Positions 37,579 through 51,100 of a stretch of DNA of 64,000 bases are shown here, piece by piece. The DNA comes from Struthio camelus. Its lineage: Eukaryota; Chordata; Aves; Struthioniformes; Struthionidae. The stretch is taken from assembly GCF_040807025.1 (NCBI RefSeq), contig NC_090942.1, forward strand, positions 74,327,487 through 74,391,486. Reading direction: 5' to 3'. How positions within the stretch are numbered: position 1 is the first letter of the stretch; the number at the start of each line of letters is the position of its first letter. A model generated the notes under the pieces. That model made no database searches and was not told the DNA's origin. It was given only the letters and a program-made list of their open reading frames with translations. The position numbers and the translations under genes are program-made.

Positions 37579-40500
37579 GTAAGCGGCGCCCGCTGGGCAC
37601 CTGTAGCCCGCGGTGGGAGGGGGCGAGCGGGTCGCCTGCCACAGGGTGTGGGGGCGGCCGAGCTGCGGGGGGGGGCGGCTGGGGCGGGGGAGCCGTCGGC
37701 GCCGGTGGGCGAGCGCCGCAGGGCGGGCCCGGACCCGCCCGGGACCTCTGGCTTTGTTCCGCGCCGCGTCGCGTCGGTTACAGCCGTTGGCGAGGGCGGC
37801 GCGGAGCCCTCAGCCCGGTCCCTGTGGCGGGGCGCCCCTGGGGAGGGGGCTCCTGTGCCCCCGGCCCGGCCGCGGCCGCTGCGCTCGGGGTGCAGAGGCG
37901 GCTCCCGGCGCCGGGGCGGGAGCCGCGGCGCAGAGGTGCGGGCGAGGGGAGGGCAGCGGCGCGCCCGCTCCTTGCCCCGTGGCCGTCCCCGCCTGGCACC
38001 AGCTGGAAACCGGCCGCGCGGTGGGGACGGGAGGGCGCGGCTGGAGCCCTGCTGGCCGCTCCTTGCAGCATCGCCGCTTCCTAAAGGTTGTTCCAACCGC
38101 CCTTACCGCGGCTCGGCTCTGGCGGCGATAGCCTCAGCTGCTGGGCAAAACTGAAGGTGAGGCTGGATGCAAGTTTACAGAGGAGTGCTCCCTAGGAGCG
38201 GCTTTCCTCTCCTTTAGGAGAGTAGCGTCGCTTGCGATACTACTGCTGGTGGTTGTCTTGGGCTGCGAGATCGTTCCTGTTGGCAGTGTCACCGTGAAGT
38301 GATGGTGACGAGAACAGAATGAATGAAAGCCGAACGGTAAACAAAAGTAAGACTTACCAAAACATCTTTTCCCAGTATGCCTCCCTGTGGGTGTTAATGG
38401 TTTTGAATTATTTAATTATGTATCAATGACTTTACTGCCTGTCTCTTGCTGCTATCGCACGGAATGTTTTCAGTGGTTGTTCTGCAGACCGCGCAGGCAG
38501 GACAGGGAAAATGCCTTTGTCAGCTAGTTCAGAAAAGGAAGTGCATGTGAAAAGAAACAGAAAGGTGGATAGTTAAAACTTCCTCCCAAAAAAGCAGATG
38601 AAACAACTATGGAAGTTACTAGAGTAGGTGACAATGAAAGGCTTTTAAAGTGAGGACCAAACACTCATTTTGACGTAGTAAAAGAAGAACTTGGTAGGTG
38701 ATCAAAACTTTGTTTTCATTGAGTAGAATTAACAGCAATTAGAGATGGTGAAGGAGAAAATATGAAAAAAATTAAAGTAAGAGGACTTATAAGAGTTTAA
38801 GCTGCAAGGACAATGTTAGATCTGAAATGGCCTGGTTGCCATAAGTGCAAAAGCTGTAGAAAAGAAAGTTTAAAAACTAAGTTTAACTTGATAGCAGGAT
38901 ACTGGAAACAGAGGTATTGATGGGACCAGCCCGGGCAAAGGATAGAGACGGATAGTAAAGCAGGCTAGCAAGATCCAAAGTAAATGATATGCAGAAAAAT
39001 CCAGGTGCCATGCTCTGTTGCTTAGATGAGGACTAACCTTTAGGGATATTTTTAGACTTCTGACTGATAAGTCCTTGTGGGCTTTGCTTTTGCCCATTCC
39101 CCTATCATCCTGTCCAGACTAGTCACAGGAATAAAGAAAAATTTCTTCAGAAAGAAGAGCTCTGTCTTTTCTTTTTCCTTTTTCTTAGTTCCTTGTCAGC
39201 TCCTGCCGAATCCTGTGCTGACGCCATTGCTTTTAACTTTCAGAGCAAAGTAGTAATTAAAATACTCTGGAGCGTGTTTTTTTTTTTTTTTAAATTCCTT
39301 TTTCCAAAATTATGGAGATAAATCTTCAGATTGTTTTTGACTAACTTCTGTTTAGAAAAATAGAGAGTTAGCTGTAGAATCATTCCTTGGACTAGTGTGA
39401 TAAAGACTTGAAAAAAGTTGATTTTGTGTAATAAATAGGAAAGCTCCTCTGGTGCAGAAGAAGGCCTTTAATAATAGTTCTCCTTCTTTCAAACTTACTG
39501 GCAAAAATGATGTGTAAAATGACAGTGTTAGTGTTTTTTCTAGGAATGCCAATCAGATATTGTCCTTATTGCTAAACTTGTCTATTTCAATGCAGTTTCC
39601 CTTTCCAGTGTTTTTCAGAATCCTAATATGAATCAAGCCAGTAACATTCTTCTCCTACTGTGAACAGTAGGAATTCTCTGTAAGAGATGTTCTCTGTTGT
39701 AGAATAGCAACAGAGGATAGTAGTTCTGGACTTCTCAGCTTCTGTCAGCTGCAGTTTTGGGATGATGAGAAGGGGGGGAGGGGGGGGAGAGACTCTTTCC
39801 CTGCCCCAGTAACCAGAGAGTATGGTTGACTTTTGCAGTTAATCTGAATCTTTTGTAGCTGTAAATGATTGTAAACATGTTGCAAGTGAATACCGAATAA
39901 GTGTTAGAGTAGTAATTGCAGCAGCTGTTGGGAGTTGGCCTCTGCTTCTCGCTTGATCCCTCCTTTGTGCTATGTCTGAGGGAGGAATGAATTTTCAGTT
40001 CTCATGACAGTATATTTATCTCATTGGCAGCTGATAACTCCTTTGGAGTCCTGCCTCCAAGTGTTTTCCTTCCAGAATGCAATTGTTTCTCTTCTTGTTG
40101 TTAAAATTGAGGAGTTAAAATGTTCATAGCAAAGCTTTAAGACAGCAGGTGATCTCATAGAATTACAGATTTAACACCATGTGGTCTGCAACCTTGCTGA
40201 AATATGAGCCCTTATAAAAGTTAGAGAAATGTTACTCTAACATATCGCTTTACCATGACTTGTTTTGAGAATTGTTGCTCTACCTAAATGGAAGTTTGAG
40301 AATAGGCAGTATGCTAGTCCTTTTTACTCCTGAGCTCTTTGAGCAAGAGTAAATGATGAAGTAGATGTACATTGCAGTCACAAGTGCCACTGAAATATAT
40401 TTAGGTGCATCTATTTTAGTTTTAATCTGGCTAACAGTGAAGGTAAGTGTGTTTTTTCAGGCTAGATTGCACAAAACTACTAGGATCTTCAGTATATACT

Positions 40501-43500
40501 AGATTACCAGCCTGCCTATAGTAATACTGCTGTTTATGCCAGCTGTATTTATGCATGCTGTAGGTTGTGAAACACTCCAATCACAAGAATAATTTTGCCC
40601 TGAGCGCATGGAAAGTGCAAAGACTTTTGCAACTCTGTTGCTGCTGTTCCTCTATGTCTGATATTCAGTCTGTGTGAGGGTCAAAGGCTGGCCTTAGAGG
40701 TTTAATTTTAAGAGTAGCGTGTATTTGAAAGTTTGGTCTTCAAGATATCTCATAGCCTTTTGTCATATGGTAGCTTTAGTCATAGTTTGATATTTCTAGC
40801 CTAGTTTCCTAGACGAGCAAATCTTCCATCTTACTTTTTTCTTCGCAGTAGTTCCTGAGCAACCTTTACAGACAGGCAAAAGTCTCCAAGATATTTAGTA
40901 TCAACAAGTTTTGTGAAAAGTAGCAGCTGGCTGGAGACCAAAGGAGTGCTGTGCTACTGTACACGTGTAACGTGTGCAGCACATGTGTAACTCGGAGTCT
41001 ACAGCATTTCTCTGGGTCCTGTCTAATCCAGAAGCTGGGCAAAATGGGACTACTGCACAAAGTTAAGTGAGGAGAAATGTGAGATCCTAGGATGATGGAA
41101 AGGACAGGATGCTAGTGTTACTGCAGTGGCCATGAAGGGATAGGAGATGCAAAGGGAAAGCAAAATGTCGTTATCTGTTCACAAAATTATTCTCTCTGTG
41201 CTAACAGTAAATCAAAAGGAGAGATGTTGGGTGTAAGTGTACTTGGTGCATGCTTTTGTTACACTCCATTTCAGTATATAGCTGTCTGTCTGGTCTTGAA
41301 ATAATTGGAGGCTGCAACACCTACTTGATTTGCATATTTGTGAGAGTTTTTAAACAGCCGTAAAATATGGTGTCAAGTTTTTCTACAAATTTAAAATTTC
41401 TGTAGATCAGATGTTCTATTTTCTTCCGAAGTTTCTTACGTGAGCTTCTGTGGTACCGTGCTTTGTTAAATCTTTAATTTTTCTTCCTTTTGCAGAGATT
41501 GGAATGGGATTGACAGGCTTTGGAGTGTTCTTTCTCTTCTTTGGAATGATCCTCTTCTTTGACAAAGCTCTTTTGGCTATAGGAAATGTAAGTGCCTGCT
41601 GTTCAGCCTTAGATTCTGCATTGTTTAGAATGAAGTATATGATATATTTAAAAAAACAACAAAAATAGAACAATATATTAGCAAATTGAAGTTGTGTCAC
41701 AGAGGATACTGTAGCACTTTTGTATAAAAGAGGAGTTATGCTCAGTGATTTGAGTGCATCATTTTTCCTGATTAAAGTTAGAGCAGCTCGCATCAATCTA
41801 AATATAATACTTCTGGGTCAGGCCTGTGGCATGTTGGTCAGGGAAGTAGCTTGTTCTACAGTTGTTGCACTGTTGCAAATAAGACTTTAAGATTTGCTGT
41901 CATTACTGATGCTTTTGTTTTCCTGCTTATGTAAGATAACAGTCAAATTTGAGTACCTATATCTATTTGGGCAAGAATACTAAAGCATTGTACGCTATTA
42001 AACTTAGCCATGCTCTTTATGAAGAAAGAAGCATGAATTGCTGATAATCAAGGTTTAGAAGAGCCAATCACCCTTCATAGTAGACAGCTTTAGTATCTTC
42101 AGTGATTACCAAATCAAGTTTTCACTTCAAGTAGGATGAGAAGTAAATCTTAGTTCTGGTACGTAAAATTCTCAATGGAAACCAAATGTAAAATTACATT
42201 GTGTTTTCTAAATTTGACAACTCTGCACCTCTGCTGTTCTCAGCTCCATCAGCCAGCCAAAGAGCATGGCGTGCTAGAGGCTTGCTGCCACCTAAATATC
42301 TGTGGGCAGTAATGAGTTTGATTCTGCTGACATAGAATGACATACTAATATTTGGTGAAGGAAAATCCAAAAATGGATACTTGAATCTGGGTGCATTACA
42401 TGAAGTGTTGTTCTGATCCATCAATAAAGTGTATAGTGAAATAGTTTTTAAAACAAAAGGAAAAAGTGGAATATGTGATGCAGTTTAGAGAAAAAGATGG
42501 AAGCAATGGAAGCATAATTGCGGGGGGGGGGGGGGAAGGGGAGGCAATGAAAGCCTATCTGATAACCAAAGATAATCAAGAAAAGATACAGTATCCTTAC
42601 AGAAAATAGTTTATTGAATAACATACAAAACTTAAATTTAAAACATTAATCTTGAGTCAAATCTGAAATCCTTTCTCTTTTCAGCAGAAATATTACCCAG
42701 ATGTATGTTTACAGGATGGAGTAATTACAAGTCCTGTAGCTGAAAGACGCTTGAAGTATTTTTAACTAGCACGGACCAGTTTGATCGACAGTGTTCAGCC
42801 TGTAGTGGATCTAGTAAACAGCAGAAAGATTGTTACACGTAAAAAAGCAAGGATGTTAACATTATTCAACTTCGTTCTTTCTTTTTGCCCAATTATTCTT
42901 AAGCATTGTACAGTAGGTCCGTACTTAACCTATTTAAGATGTCCGTGCTACAGAGTAGAAATGCTTACATGGCATGTCTGTTTTCCATTCCTAGGAGCCT
43001 TAGCTGTTGTTAGTGCTAAGCTTCAGCATTGTCTGGAGACAATGACTGTACTTATATTACAGAGCAGATAACTCTTGTCACCAGGTCTTCAGACATGACT
43101 GTATTTATCAAAGTCCATAAAGGTGGACTGTTGCCTATCTTCTAAGCAGATGTGAGGAGATTTTTGAATGTTAGCTACCAACGCTTTAAAATGGACTTTA
43201 TGAAAGAAAATCACTACTGAATTCCTCCTTGCCATCAATCTTGATATTAAAAGAAGTTGTGCAAGAAATGCAATCTAATTTTGAAGAATGACTATATATA
43301 TGTTTACATCCTAAATTTAGGAATATAATTAGTTATTTTCTTTATTTGGTTGGTTTTTGTCTCTTCTAGGTTTTATTTGTGGCTGGCTTGGCTTTTGTTA
43401 TCGGTTTAGAAAGAACGTTTAGATTCTTCTTCCAAAAACACAAAATGAAAGCAACGGGCTTTTTCCTGGGTGGTGTGCTTATAGTTCTCATTGGTTGGCC

Positions 43501-46500
43501 TTTGATAGGAATGATCCTTGAAATTTATGGGTTCTTCCTATTATTCAGGTAAGACTTATTTCAAAATAGGTTTTTATATTGGTGTATTTAGGGATAAATG
43601 TATTTGTCTAGTCTTGCAGCATTACAGCTGGTGAAATAACAGCCTTTGAATGTTCATTTTTAATAGCTTTTTTATGAAGCTAAATTTGCTCCAAGACTCA
43701 AATCTGCTAAAGTGTATAAGGCAGGTATAAAACTTATTTTGTTAATGTTGTGTACATCTAACCAAAGAACTGTAAAGCTTCAAAATATTTTGGAGCCTAA
43801 ACAGTTAGCAATGTAAATTACATTGCAAATGTAAATATTACCTCAAAAAAAAGGCAACATAAATATTTAGTATGCTTTGTTCATACTCATGAAGGACTTG
43901 TTTGTTTTTGTTTTTTGTTTTTTAACAAATGGGGCGAAATAATTATTTGCAAACATCCTACATTTGAAAAGATGAACTAAAACAGATTTCTGGAATGTTT
44001 CATACTTTTGTGCCCTAATATAGTTGCAGTGTATGAGATACTGTTTTGGTTATAGTTAACTAGAGCAAGTTAAGTAAATATAAATATTCTTATTTGTGAA
44101 CAGCAATCTTGATGCATGTTATATCTGTTACAAGAAGTCACTTAACTTGTGCTTCTACGACTAATGGTGAAAGAATTTGATGTTTGACAACCTATATATT
44201 GATATGTTTGAAGTTCCATACTTTTGAAAAGAAAGCAGAAAATGTGCTAATATGTAAGAGGATTTTTTAGTGATTTTTTTTTTTTTTGAGCTACTAATCA
44301 GGTGAAGACTGTCCCATTGAAATGCTCATTAATCTAATACAAGACTCACTAAAATTGTTCAGTGTTCAGCTGCTGAAAAAAAAATAGTTCCTCTTAATCC
44401 AAATATTGCTTTTATCATGCTACTTTTTTTCTCTCTCTCTCAATAACCTGAAACATTAACTTAAACACTCTAAGATTTTTTTGTTCAAAAGTATTTAGCT
44501 TAACTTGGCTTCTGCTGAAGACATAGTGAGATTTCTTAAAATTCATCTTGCAATTTTGATTTAGACTTCTTATTTTTCTAAGTTGCATTATTTTGAAATA
44601 GATATCACTGCAAGTGATTTGAAAATCAAGCTATTTCACTGAATGTATTGTCACTTCTTGGAGGTGTCATTTGGATTTGATTAGCCAGCATGAAGCTGGT
44701 AGCGTATCTTTCCAAAAATATACTCATTCTTTGGAAAGGTTTCTAAAGAATTACAGATCATTATGCCTGAACAGGTATGGTTGTTCCTGGAGTCTCTGCA
44801 CTAGCCGGAGACTAGCAATATAAAATAACATTCAAGGGAAGATCACTAGTCATCCCTAGGTCACTAAGAATAAGCTTTTCCCTCAAGAATGTCAACAATG
44901 GATAAATAATTGCAGATGAATGTTTATCTGACTTGTTTTATTTTAAAACATTTCTAGATAATCTTTTCTAGAGCTTAACAGTTCTTGGAATCTAAATCTC
45001 TTGCTACAATGTTAGCCAGTTACTAACTCAAAGCTTTGTGTTTTACTTTGGCTTTGTTTTTTTATTCTGACTATTATCATGTTTTTGACAAATTATTCCT
45101 TTCTGGAGAAGGAAAGAAAAATTGAACTCTGTTTTCCCTTATACATCTTTTTAAATGATTTCTCAGAATCCCACTATTTGGTTACATGCCAGAAAACTTT
45201 GCCGGTTATCGTTAGTCTTTCAAATACATTCTTCTTTTAGGCCCACTTAATTAAAACATACGCACCTTTGGATTTATTAGGGTGCTGTGTTATGGAGATA
45301 AGCACTTGTGTGTCCTAATCGTTCTAGTCGCATGGACTACCAGGACTTTCATGTGCAAAGCCTTTACATTTAGCAGTTCTAGTGACTTTTATGTGCAAAG
45401 CCTTTACATTTAGCAGTTCTAGTAACTTTACCTCAGCTCAGACTAACATAGTACAAAAGAAAAAACAATGTGCTATACTGTTTTCAACCCCTTGATTTGT
45501 AGACCACTAAAACATATCCATTAGGCATTCAGGACCCTCTAGAGTCTTTACTTCTGGATTGTTATCCTGTATACCTAGACTGCTTTTACATAGTCCCCTT
45601 TCACAGATCCTTTATACATAATTGCAGAGCCTGTGTTGTTCGCAAAGCAAAGGTTAGGAAATAGTGACTAAGAACTCTTAAATGCATGATTGCAAAGGTT
45701 TTTTTAAAGATGCATCTAACCTAAGGTCAAAGAGATCCACAATTATTATTTTACACTGGTTTAAATCTAAACTGCCTTTTATGCTCTTGTCTTCATTTTT
45801 AACTTGCTGCCAGAGTATTTCTCATTAGAGATTTAGTCCTTTGCCATACTTTGACATGCTCAGATTGCATTTACTGGAGAAGACAGTTATGGGACAGTTT
45901 TTCTTTTTATACTCTAAACTGCTTTTGGAGCCTTGCTCAGATTACAGGAATCTAAAGTTATGGCTAAAAATATTGTCCCACCTGTAATGACTGTTCTTAA
46001 TTCTTAACCCCACCAATTGTTTTAGTCTATTACCAGTGGTTGGTGTACCTTGCATCGCAATTTACTGGATCATTGAAATGATCCACTCTGTAAATAAGAA
46101 AAACTCCAGGAAAAATCTTGCTAGTTTTGATATGATGTAGCAAATAGTCATTATCTGTCAGTGCAGCTGAGAAAATGGTGAATTGTGAAATTTCAGTTGT
46201 GTTGCATGTTAGTCTTTATTCAACACGGGAAATTTGTAGCTCAGCAAGAGGAAACCCAGAACGCCAACATCAGCTGAACCGCTGCAGTTGACAGCTGAGA
46301 TACTTCCATAGAAAATTCTTATTCCTGCTGCAGAGATGAAGTGAATGGGGGTGGTGGAGTGGCTCTACCATAACAGCTGTCCCAGGCAATGTCCCCTGGC
46401 TCACAGTTCAAATTTTTGACTTTCTATAAATTTGTCAAATAAGTTATCTACTAACTTTGTCATGCTTCATTTTGTTTACTTAATTTGAAAAGTATCTTGT

Positions 46501-48509
46501 TTCAAAGGGAATTACTTACAATTCAGTGCAGTTATTTTTACATTGGGTATTGTAAGAACGTTCTTCCCATAACACAAAATCAGAGGAGCTCAGATATCCA
46601 TGTCCCAAGTGTCCATGATAACATAATTAAATCAATGTTGGAAAACAAAAGGATTTTTTTTAATCTCGAAATATTCATGGTAATACTGAAAAATGAGTTG
46701 TGAATGTTAGTTCTGTTGACTAAGTTGGATATTCCTTCCTTAGTGGTCAGCCTTCTCTGAGGGCTGCGAATTATGGAGGGAAAAAAAAAAAGTCCATATG
46801 AAAATATGCTCTTTTCTGTGTTTCTTCTTTCTCTGCTGAATGTTTGTTCATATATTTGGTAATATGAATTTGCTGCTTTGCTGCTGACAAGCTACAAGAT
46901 TTCCAAGATTTTTTTTAAAAACACCTTCTATTTCTTTATTTGTATCAATATCAGAATTGTTTCATTCTAAAAACTTATACAGTCTTCTGATATCTTACTT
47001 CAAGGGGGTTCTTTCCTGTGGTGGTTGGCTTTATTAGAAGAGTTCCAGTCCTTGGCTATCTCTTGAATTTACCTGGTATAAGCTCGGTAAGTGTTTGGTA
47101 CTTAATGCGAAATTTGAAACTTCCACTGTGTTTTAATCCATTATAATATAATGGATGCAGTAGTAAAAATACTTGAGAAATATAGCAAATACAGCTTTAG
47201 AGCAGTGATGTTGGATGCATTCTTGCAGAGTTCTTGCACCATATGGATCATGTTCAGTCCCATTGAGAGACTCTTAAATGTAAAAGGAACAAAAGGAAAC
47301 CTTTGCAGAAGCTGCCCCTGCTTTAGTGCTGTTAAGCAGAAAGGGACCTGAATTGTGATTTGGAAAGCTTGGGGGTCTGGTTCCTGCTTCACTGTTGGCC
47401 CTAGGAGACCACAGGTGAATCGTGCCGCCACCTTTTTGTTCTTGTTTTTCTGTCTGTAAAATGAGGAGGACACTGATCTTCCTTTGTGAAGTACTTAAAT
47501 ATATTTTGAAAAATGGCCTAGAAGAGCAAAGAATTAAGTGTTGTAGCTTGTATGGTGAACCCAAAAACTCTCATGATGCGTAATCATTCATCAAATACAA
47601 CATTTATACAAGTTCACTGCACCAAACTAGGTTTAGCTATTTCCTGAGCTTTGTATTTTTCAAATGCAGTTTTACACTTTCTTAACCAAATAGCCAGGGA
47701 ATTGATGAAAATTAAAAGGTGCCAGAAAGATGGTAATCTAGGGGTGTTTTGTCAACTACTTTTACTGTGCTAATTTCTGTATGTACTTCAACGCAAGAGT
47801 TTTTAACCTCAGTTTTGTAAGCTACGGTTTAATAACTACTACGTTAAAATTAATGGAGGGTGCAACTGAGATGTATACCGTCTGGGTTTTTAAAATTAGT
47901 GTTCAAGATAATCTGTTCTAATCTTACAGTTTGGGCCAAGTTCTGGCTCATGAATCATGATCAATTGAATGTTTCACTTGGTCAATTGATCTTACCTACA
48001 CACATTTAATTTGATCATAATGGGGTTAAATCTTGTTTAAAAAGATAATTGTTAATGTTTTATTCAAAGCCTACGTAGGCTCAGAAGAGAATCCACAGTA
48101 ATGGTCAGTTGAAATATCTTATTTTGTCTACTAATGCATGTGTGGCTGATAATGTATTGTTTTGTTTTGATCATTAAGCTAGCAGTGTTAACTGCATTCC
48201 TCTATTTTCTTTTCCATTCTGTTGCATTTTCATGTTGCACTGTTAATGTCTATATGAGAAAACATGTCATGCAGAAACGTAGTTGCAATGTTAAGATTTT
48301 TAATTTTTACAAACTTAGATTTCATGAGACCTCGGTGAGTACTACTGGATTCTCATTTTTAGTCACATACTAACTGTGTGCAAGTAGCAAGTTACATTTT
48401 TATATTTGAGAGTAATTTCACTGTACGTAAGTGTCATGCAACTTTGAACTTTTTGTCTCCTTTTCTACAGCTTGTAGACAAAGTGGGAGAAAGCAACAAC
48501 ATGGTATAA
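37554..48509 (+). CDS. GOLT1B: GOLT1B, Got1-family vesicle transport protein, complete
   Basis: Small tetraspanning membrane protein of the Golgi/ER, homologue of yeast Got1p, acting in ER-Golgi vesicle traffic. Exons 37554-37578, 41496-41587, 43370-43548, 47005-47086 and 48471-48509 total 417 nt: 138 residues plus TAA, the same length as human. Hydrophobic segments at about residues 10-30, 33-52, 68-88 and 89-109; basic linker [10 protein letters not shown] between TM2 and TM3; polar C-terminus [12 protein letters not shown]. The start ATG has a strong context (GCCACCATGA). The first intron is 3.9 kb and begins inside the CpG island. Near-identical to mammals, so function is very likely conserved. 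Confidence 0.98.
41496..41587 (+). CDS. GOLT1B: GOLT1B exon 2
   Basis: Acceptor TTCCTTTTGCAG, donor GTAAGT. Encodes TM1, [20 protein letters not shown], through AIGN39. Confidence 0.97.
42522..42535 (+). repeat. Poly-G run (14)
   Basis: Fourteen consecutive G, followed by AAGGGGAGG, in GOLT1B intron 2. A second G-rich cluster, two runs of seven and eight G, lies at 39772-39787 in intron 1. Confidence 0.9.
43370..43548 (+). CDS. GOLT1B: GOLT1B exon 3
   Basis: Acceptor CTCTTCTAG, donor GTAAGA. Encodes TM2, the basic loop and TM3 ([20 protein letters not shown]), residues 40 to split Arg99. Confidence 0.97.
45344..45423. repeat. 40-bp tandem duplication
   Basis: Copies 45344-45383 and 45384-45423 differ at a single base (GACTTTC versus GACTTTT). 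GOLT1B intron 3. Confidence 0.9.
47005..47086 (+). CDS. GOLT1B: GOLT1B exon 4
   Basis: Acceptor TTACTTCAAG, donor GTAAGT. Encodes [20 protein letters not shown] and NLPGISS. Confidence 0.97.
48471..48509 (+). CDS. GOLT1B: GOLT1B exon 5
   Basis: Acceptor TTTTCTACAG. Encodes [12 protein letters not shown] then TAA. Confidence 0.97.
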   Translation, partial: LVDKVGESNNMV

Positions 48510-51100
48510 TGACAAGAGGGCAGAAGACTGATTCTAAACTTACTGTATTATTTATAAAAATCCTTTTGAAGAATACTCAGCACAAAGATTAAGTTGTGTA
48601 CAAAGGAAAAGCTTGTAACATTCTTTACATAACAGTTTAATTTAAAATGTATAGTTGACAATATACATTAGAAAAGAAGCTCAGCAAGTGTGCTTCTAGG
48701 AAAAGTAACTCCAGAGTTCAGGAAGTAAACTGAAGAGGTGAAAGTCATGGAATAGCCCGTGTTACAACTGTTCAAGACTATTTTTGTTGTTTTTTGGAAA
48801 ACACGCTAAATGCAAGGAACCTTTGTGGAATTAATGGTGCCTGTAGTTTACCTCCTTATTTTGAAGGTGCAGTAGAGCAAACAGGCCTGCATTTTTAAGG
48901 GTGACCCCAACTTATCCAACCCTCTGCTTGCTACCCTCAGAGTGCAAAAAAACAAAAAACTTCTTGTGTAACAAGAGATTTGTCTTTGCATGAAAGTTAA
49001 GATGACTATTCATCTTTAAGCCTATTATGACAATAAAAGGAAATCCCTCATGGTTCTGTTGTAAACATTTTTGTAAATATGTGGCTGAAATAAAACATTG
49101 TTATCTTAATGTTTCAAAGCCAAATGTAAATTGATTGTATTTGCCTTCCGTTTTGGAATATGCAAAAGGTCAATTTTTAACTTCAATCTTAAATGTTGGT
49201 TCTGAACATGCAGAGTTCGACAAGGAACTCTGGAAACTAACTTACACTCCTTCCAGTTTGTTCTCCTTGAGTCATGTTACACGTGTGCATCCAGATGAGA
49301 ATGTAGCCCCTTATCACTAACATGAAAATTTTGTGGAATATGTTTAATTCACAAAAAATGCATTTGGTTAAGGTGCTGACATGAACCCTGTCAAATATAT
49401 CTTATCAAAATATGAACCTTTGTTTTTAAATCATTTGGAGCTAAGGTTTCCTTGTTTACCTTGGAACTACAAATTGAAGATTTTATTTTTTACAGTAATA
49501 AAATGAAAACTTAAAATTCCGTGTATGCGAGTCTCTGGGAAGAAAATTGATCTAACTGGCTAACTGAAGATCAAGTGCCAGTCTTGGTATCTGTTTCATA
49601 ACCTGTTTCTTGGGTTATCTTCAAATAACTTACAACTTCTGTCAATCATAGACTTTTGTCATCACCTTTGCTGTTACAGAGATTCTTAGACAACCTGATT
49701 TATGCGCAAACTTAGAATAAATGTCCCCTACTAATGCAAAGGTCACGTTTCTGCTTCTATTGAAATATTGAACGTCATACATTTTCAATAGATTTAGTTA
49801 CGTAGTGTCTTCACCTAACAAGAAGCGATCAGTAAGTAAATGGTATGTGCAGGCTTTGGGGTTTTTTGTTGTTGTTTTAAACTTTCTTCCTTTCCTTCAA
49901 ATGTAATCCTAAAAACTATCTGAAATGTGATGACAGTGTCTCAAGTAACTATGTAGTCTTACAGGTCTAATGAATTTTTTAATTCCAAACTTAAAATAGT
50001 TATTTTCCAAACTAACTTTTAAGCTGAGAAGAATCCTCATATACCAACCACTTTGGAAGTTGCTACGAAGTTTACTTGTGTATGCGATGAGGTTCTTTGC
50101 AGCTATTAATATAGTTGTAACAATCTACTGTTTCCAACTTCCCCATTTAATCTGCTTTCTTCTCAAATAGGCATAAAACGATTCAGTGGAGAAGCATGTC
50201 ATGATATTTATTTATAATGAATAGCATCTGAAAAATCAGTGTTTTTATTTTGTAATAAAATCAGTTATATTTGCCTGAGGGCATGTGTATTATAGCTTGC
50301 AGACAGGACTAAATATGACTTGTGGCTCCTACCTCAAGAGATGAACCAATTTTAATTGCTCCTATAGATCTGTTGTCTGTTAAACGACTGCAGAATAACA
50401 CTATGGCTGTTTAGCAAACTAATCTTGTTTGCTTTGCTAGAATGCTAGTCTGTACTATGGGAATCAAGTGCTGTTTAAAGCAGACAGTGTTCATTATTTA
50501 CAATAGATGCTGGCTAGCTAAAGATTGTCCTTCTTGTTTTTGGAAAAGTAATCTAATGGCAAAGATGCGTTGCACCACATGACTATGGAGTGCTGATTCA
50601 AAGCAAATTGTTTGGCAAGCTAAAGTACCTTCATCAACAAGAACTCTGATCTCTTTCAGAGATGATGAATGTGTTATTGTATATGATATTTTAGCCCTTT
50701 GAAATTCTGAGATGGGGCAGTTCATCTCACTTCTATTTAATTCACTGTTTTAAAAAAAAAAAAAAAAAGTTAATTTTTGTCAGATGTGAACTGTTGTGAA
50801 AAGTGTCCAAGGGAACAAAACTGTATGTTGAATTTAGCATAGTCTTTATCCCTCAAAGTAACATTGATTGTGATTGAGAGAGTTTTGCCAAGCTAAATAT
50901 GGGTGGCAGCAAAGGTCGAAACTACTTAGCCTTAAAGTGTTTCTGTCATTGCAAGAATACCTTTAACAGGAACGTTTCCCCTTTTAAATGTAATTTAGAA
51001 TTGCTGCTTTAAAAATCATAAAGATGAATCTTATCCTGAGCAAATGAATACTGTAAATATACTTGTCATACCTTGAATAAATGGGTACCTTTTTCTATAA
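48510..51100 (+). other. GOLT1B: GOLT1B 3' UTR region with several poly(A) signals
   Basis: AATAAA occurs at 49032, 49089, 49497, 50254 and 51076. The last is followed within 25 bases by a TTTGTCTTTGTGTC stretch typical of a downstream element. The 3' UTR could therefore be about 0.6 kb or about 2.6 kb. No other gene seen here. Confidence 0.6.

Larger units (their letters stand above)
36780..38150. promoter_or_regulatory. CpG island, shared RECQL/GOLT1B promoter
   Basis: Very high GC and CpG over about 1.3 kb between two divergent genes. Visible sites include CCAAT at 37181-37185 and 37351-37355, an E-box CACGTG at 37214-37219, and an ETS core CCGGAAG at 37404-37410, close before the GOLT1B start. 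A non-coding RECQL exon probably ends at a minus-strand CAG/GTCGGG at 37112-37113 or CAG/GTGACG near 36774. No TATA box stands out, as expected for housekeeping genes. Confidence 0.85.

Noticed and set aside
37062-38096. 344-codon minus-strand frame and overlapping 168-228-codon plus frames
   Set aside because: They lie in the CpG island, where stop codons are rare; composition is Arg/Ala/Gly/Pro low complexity; several frames are open at once; and the true GOLT1B start and intron 1 occupy the region.
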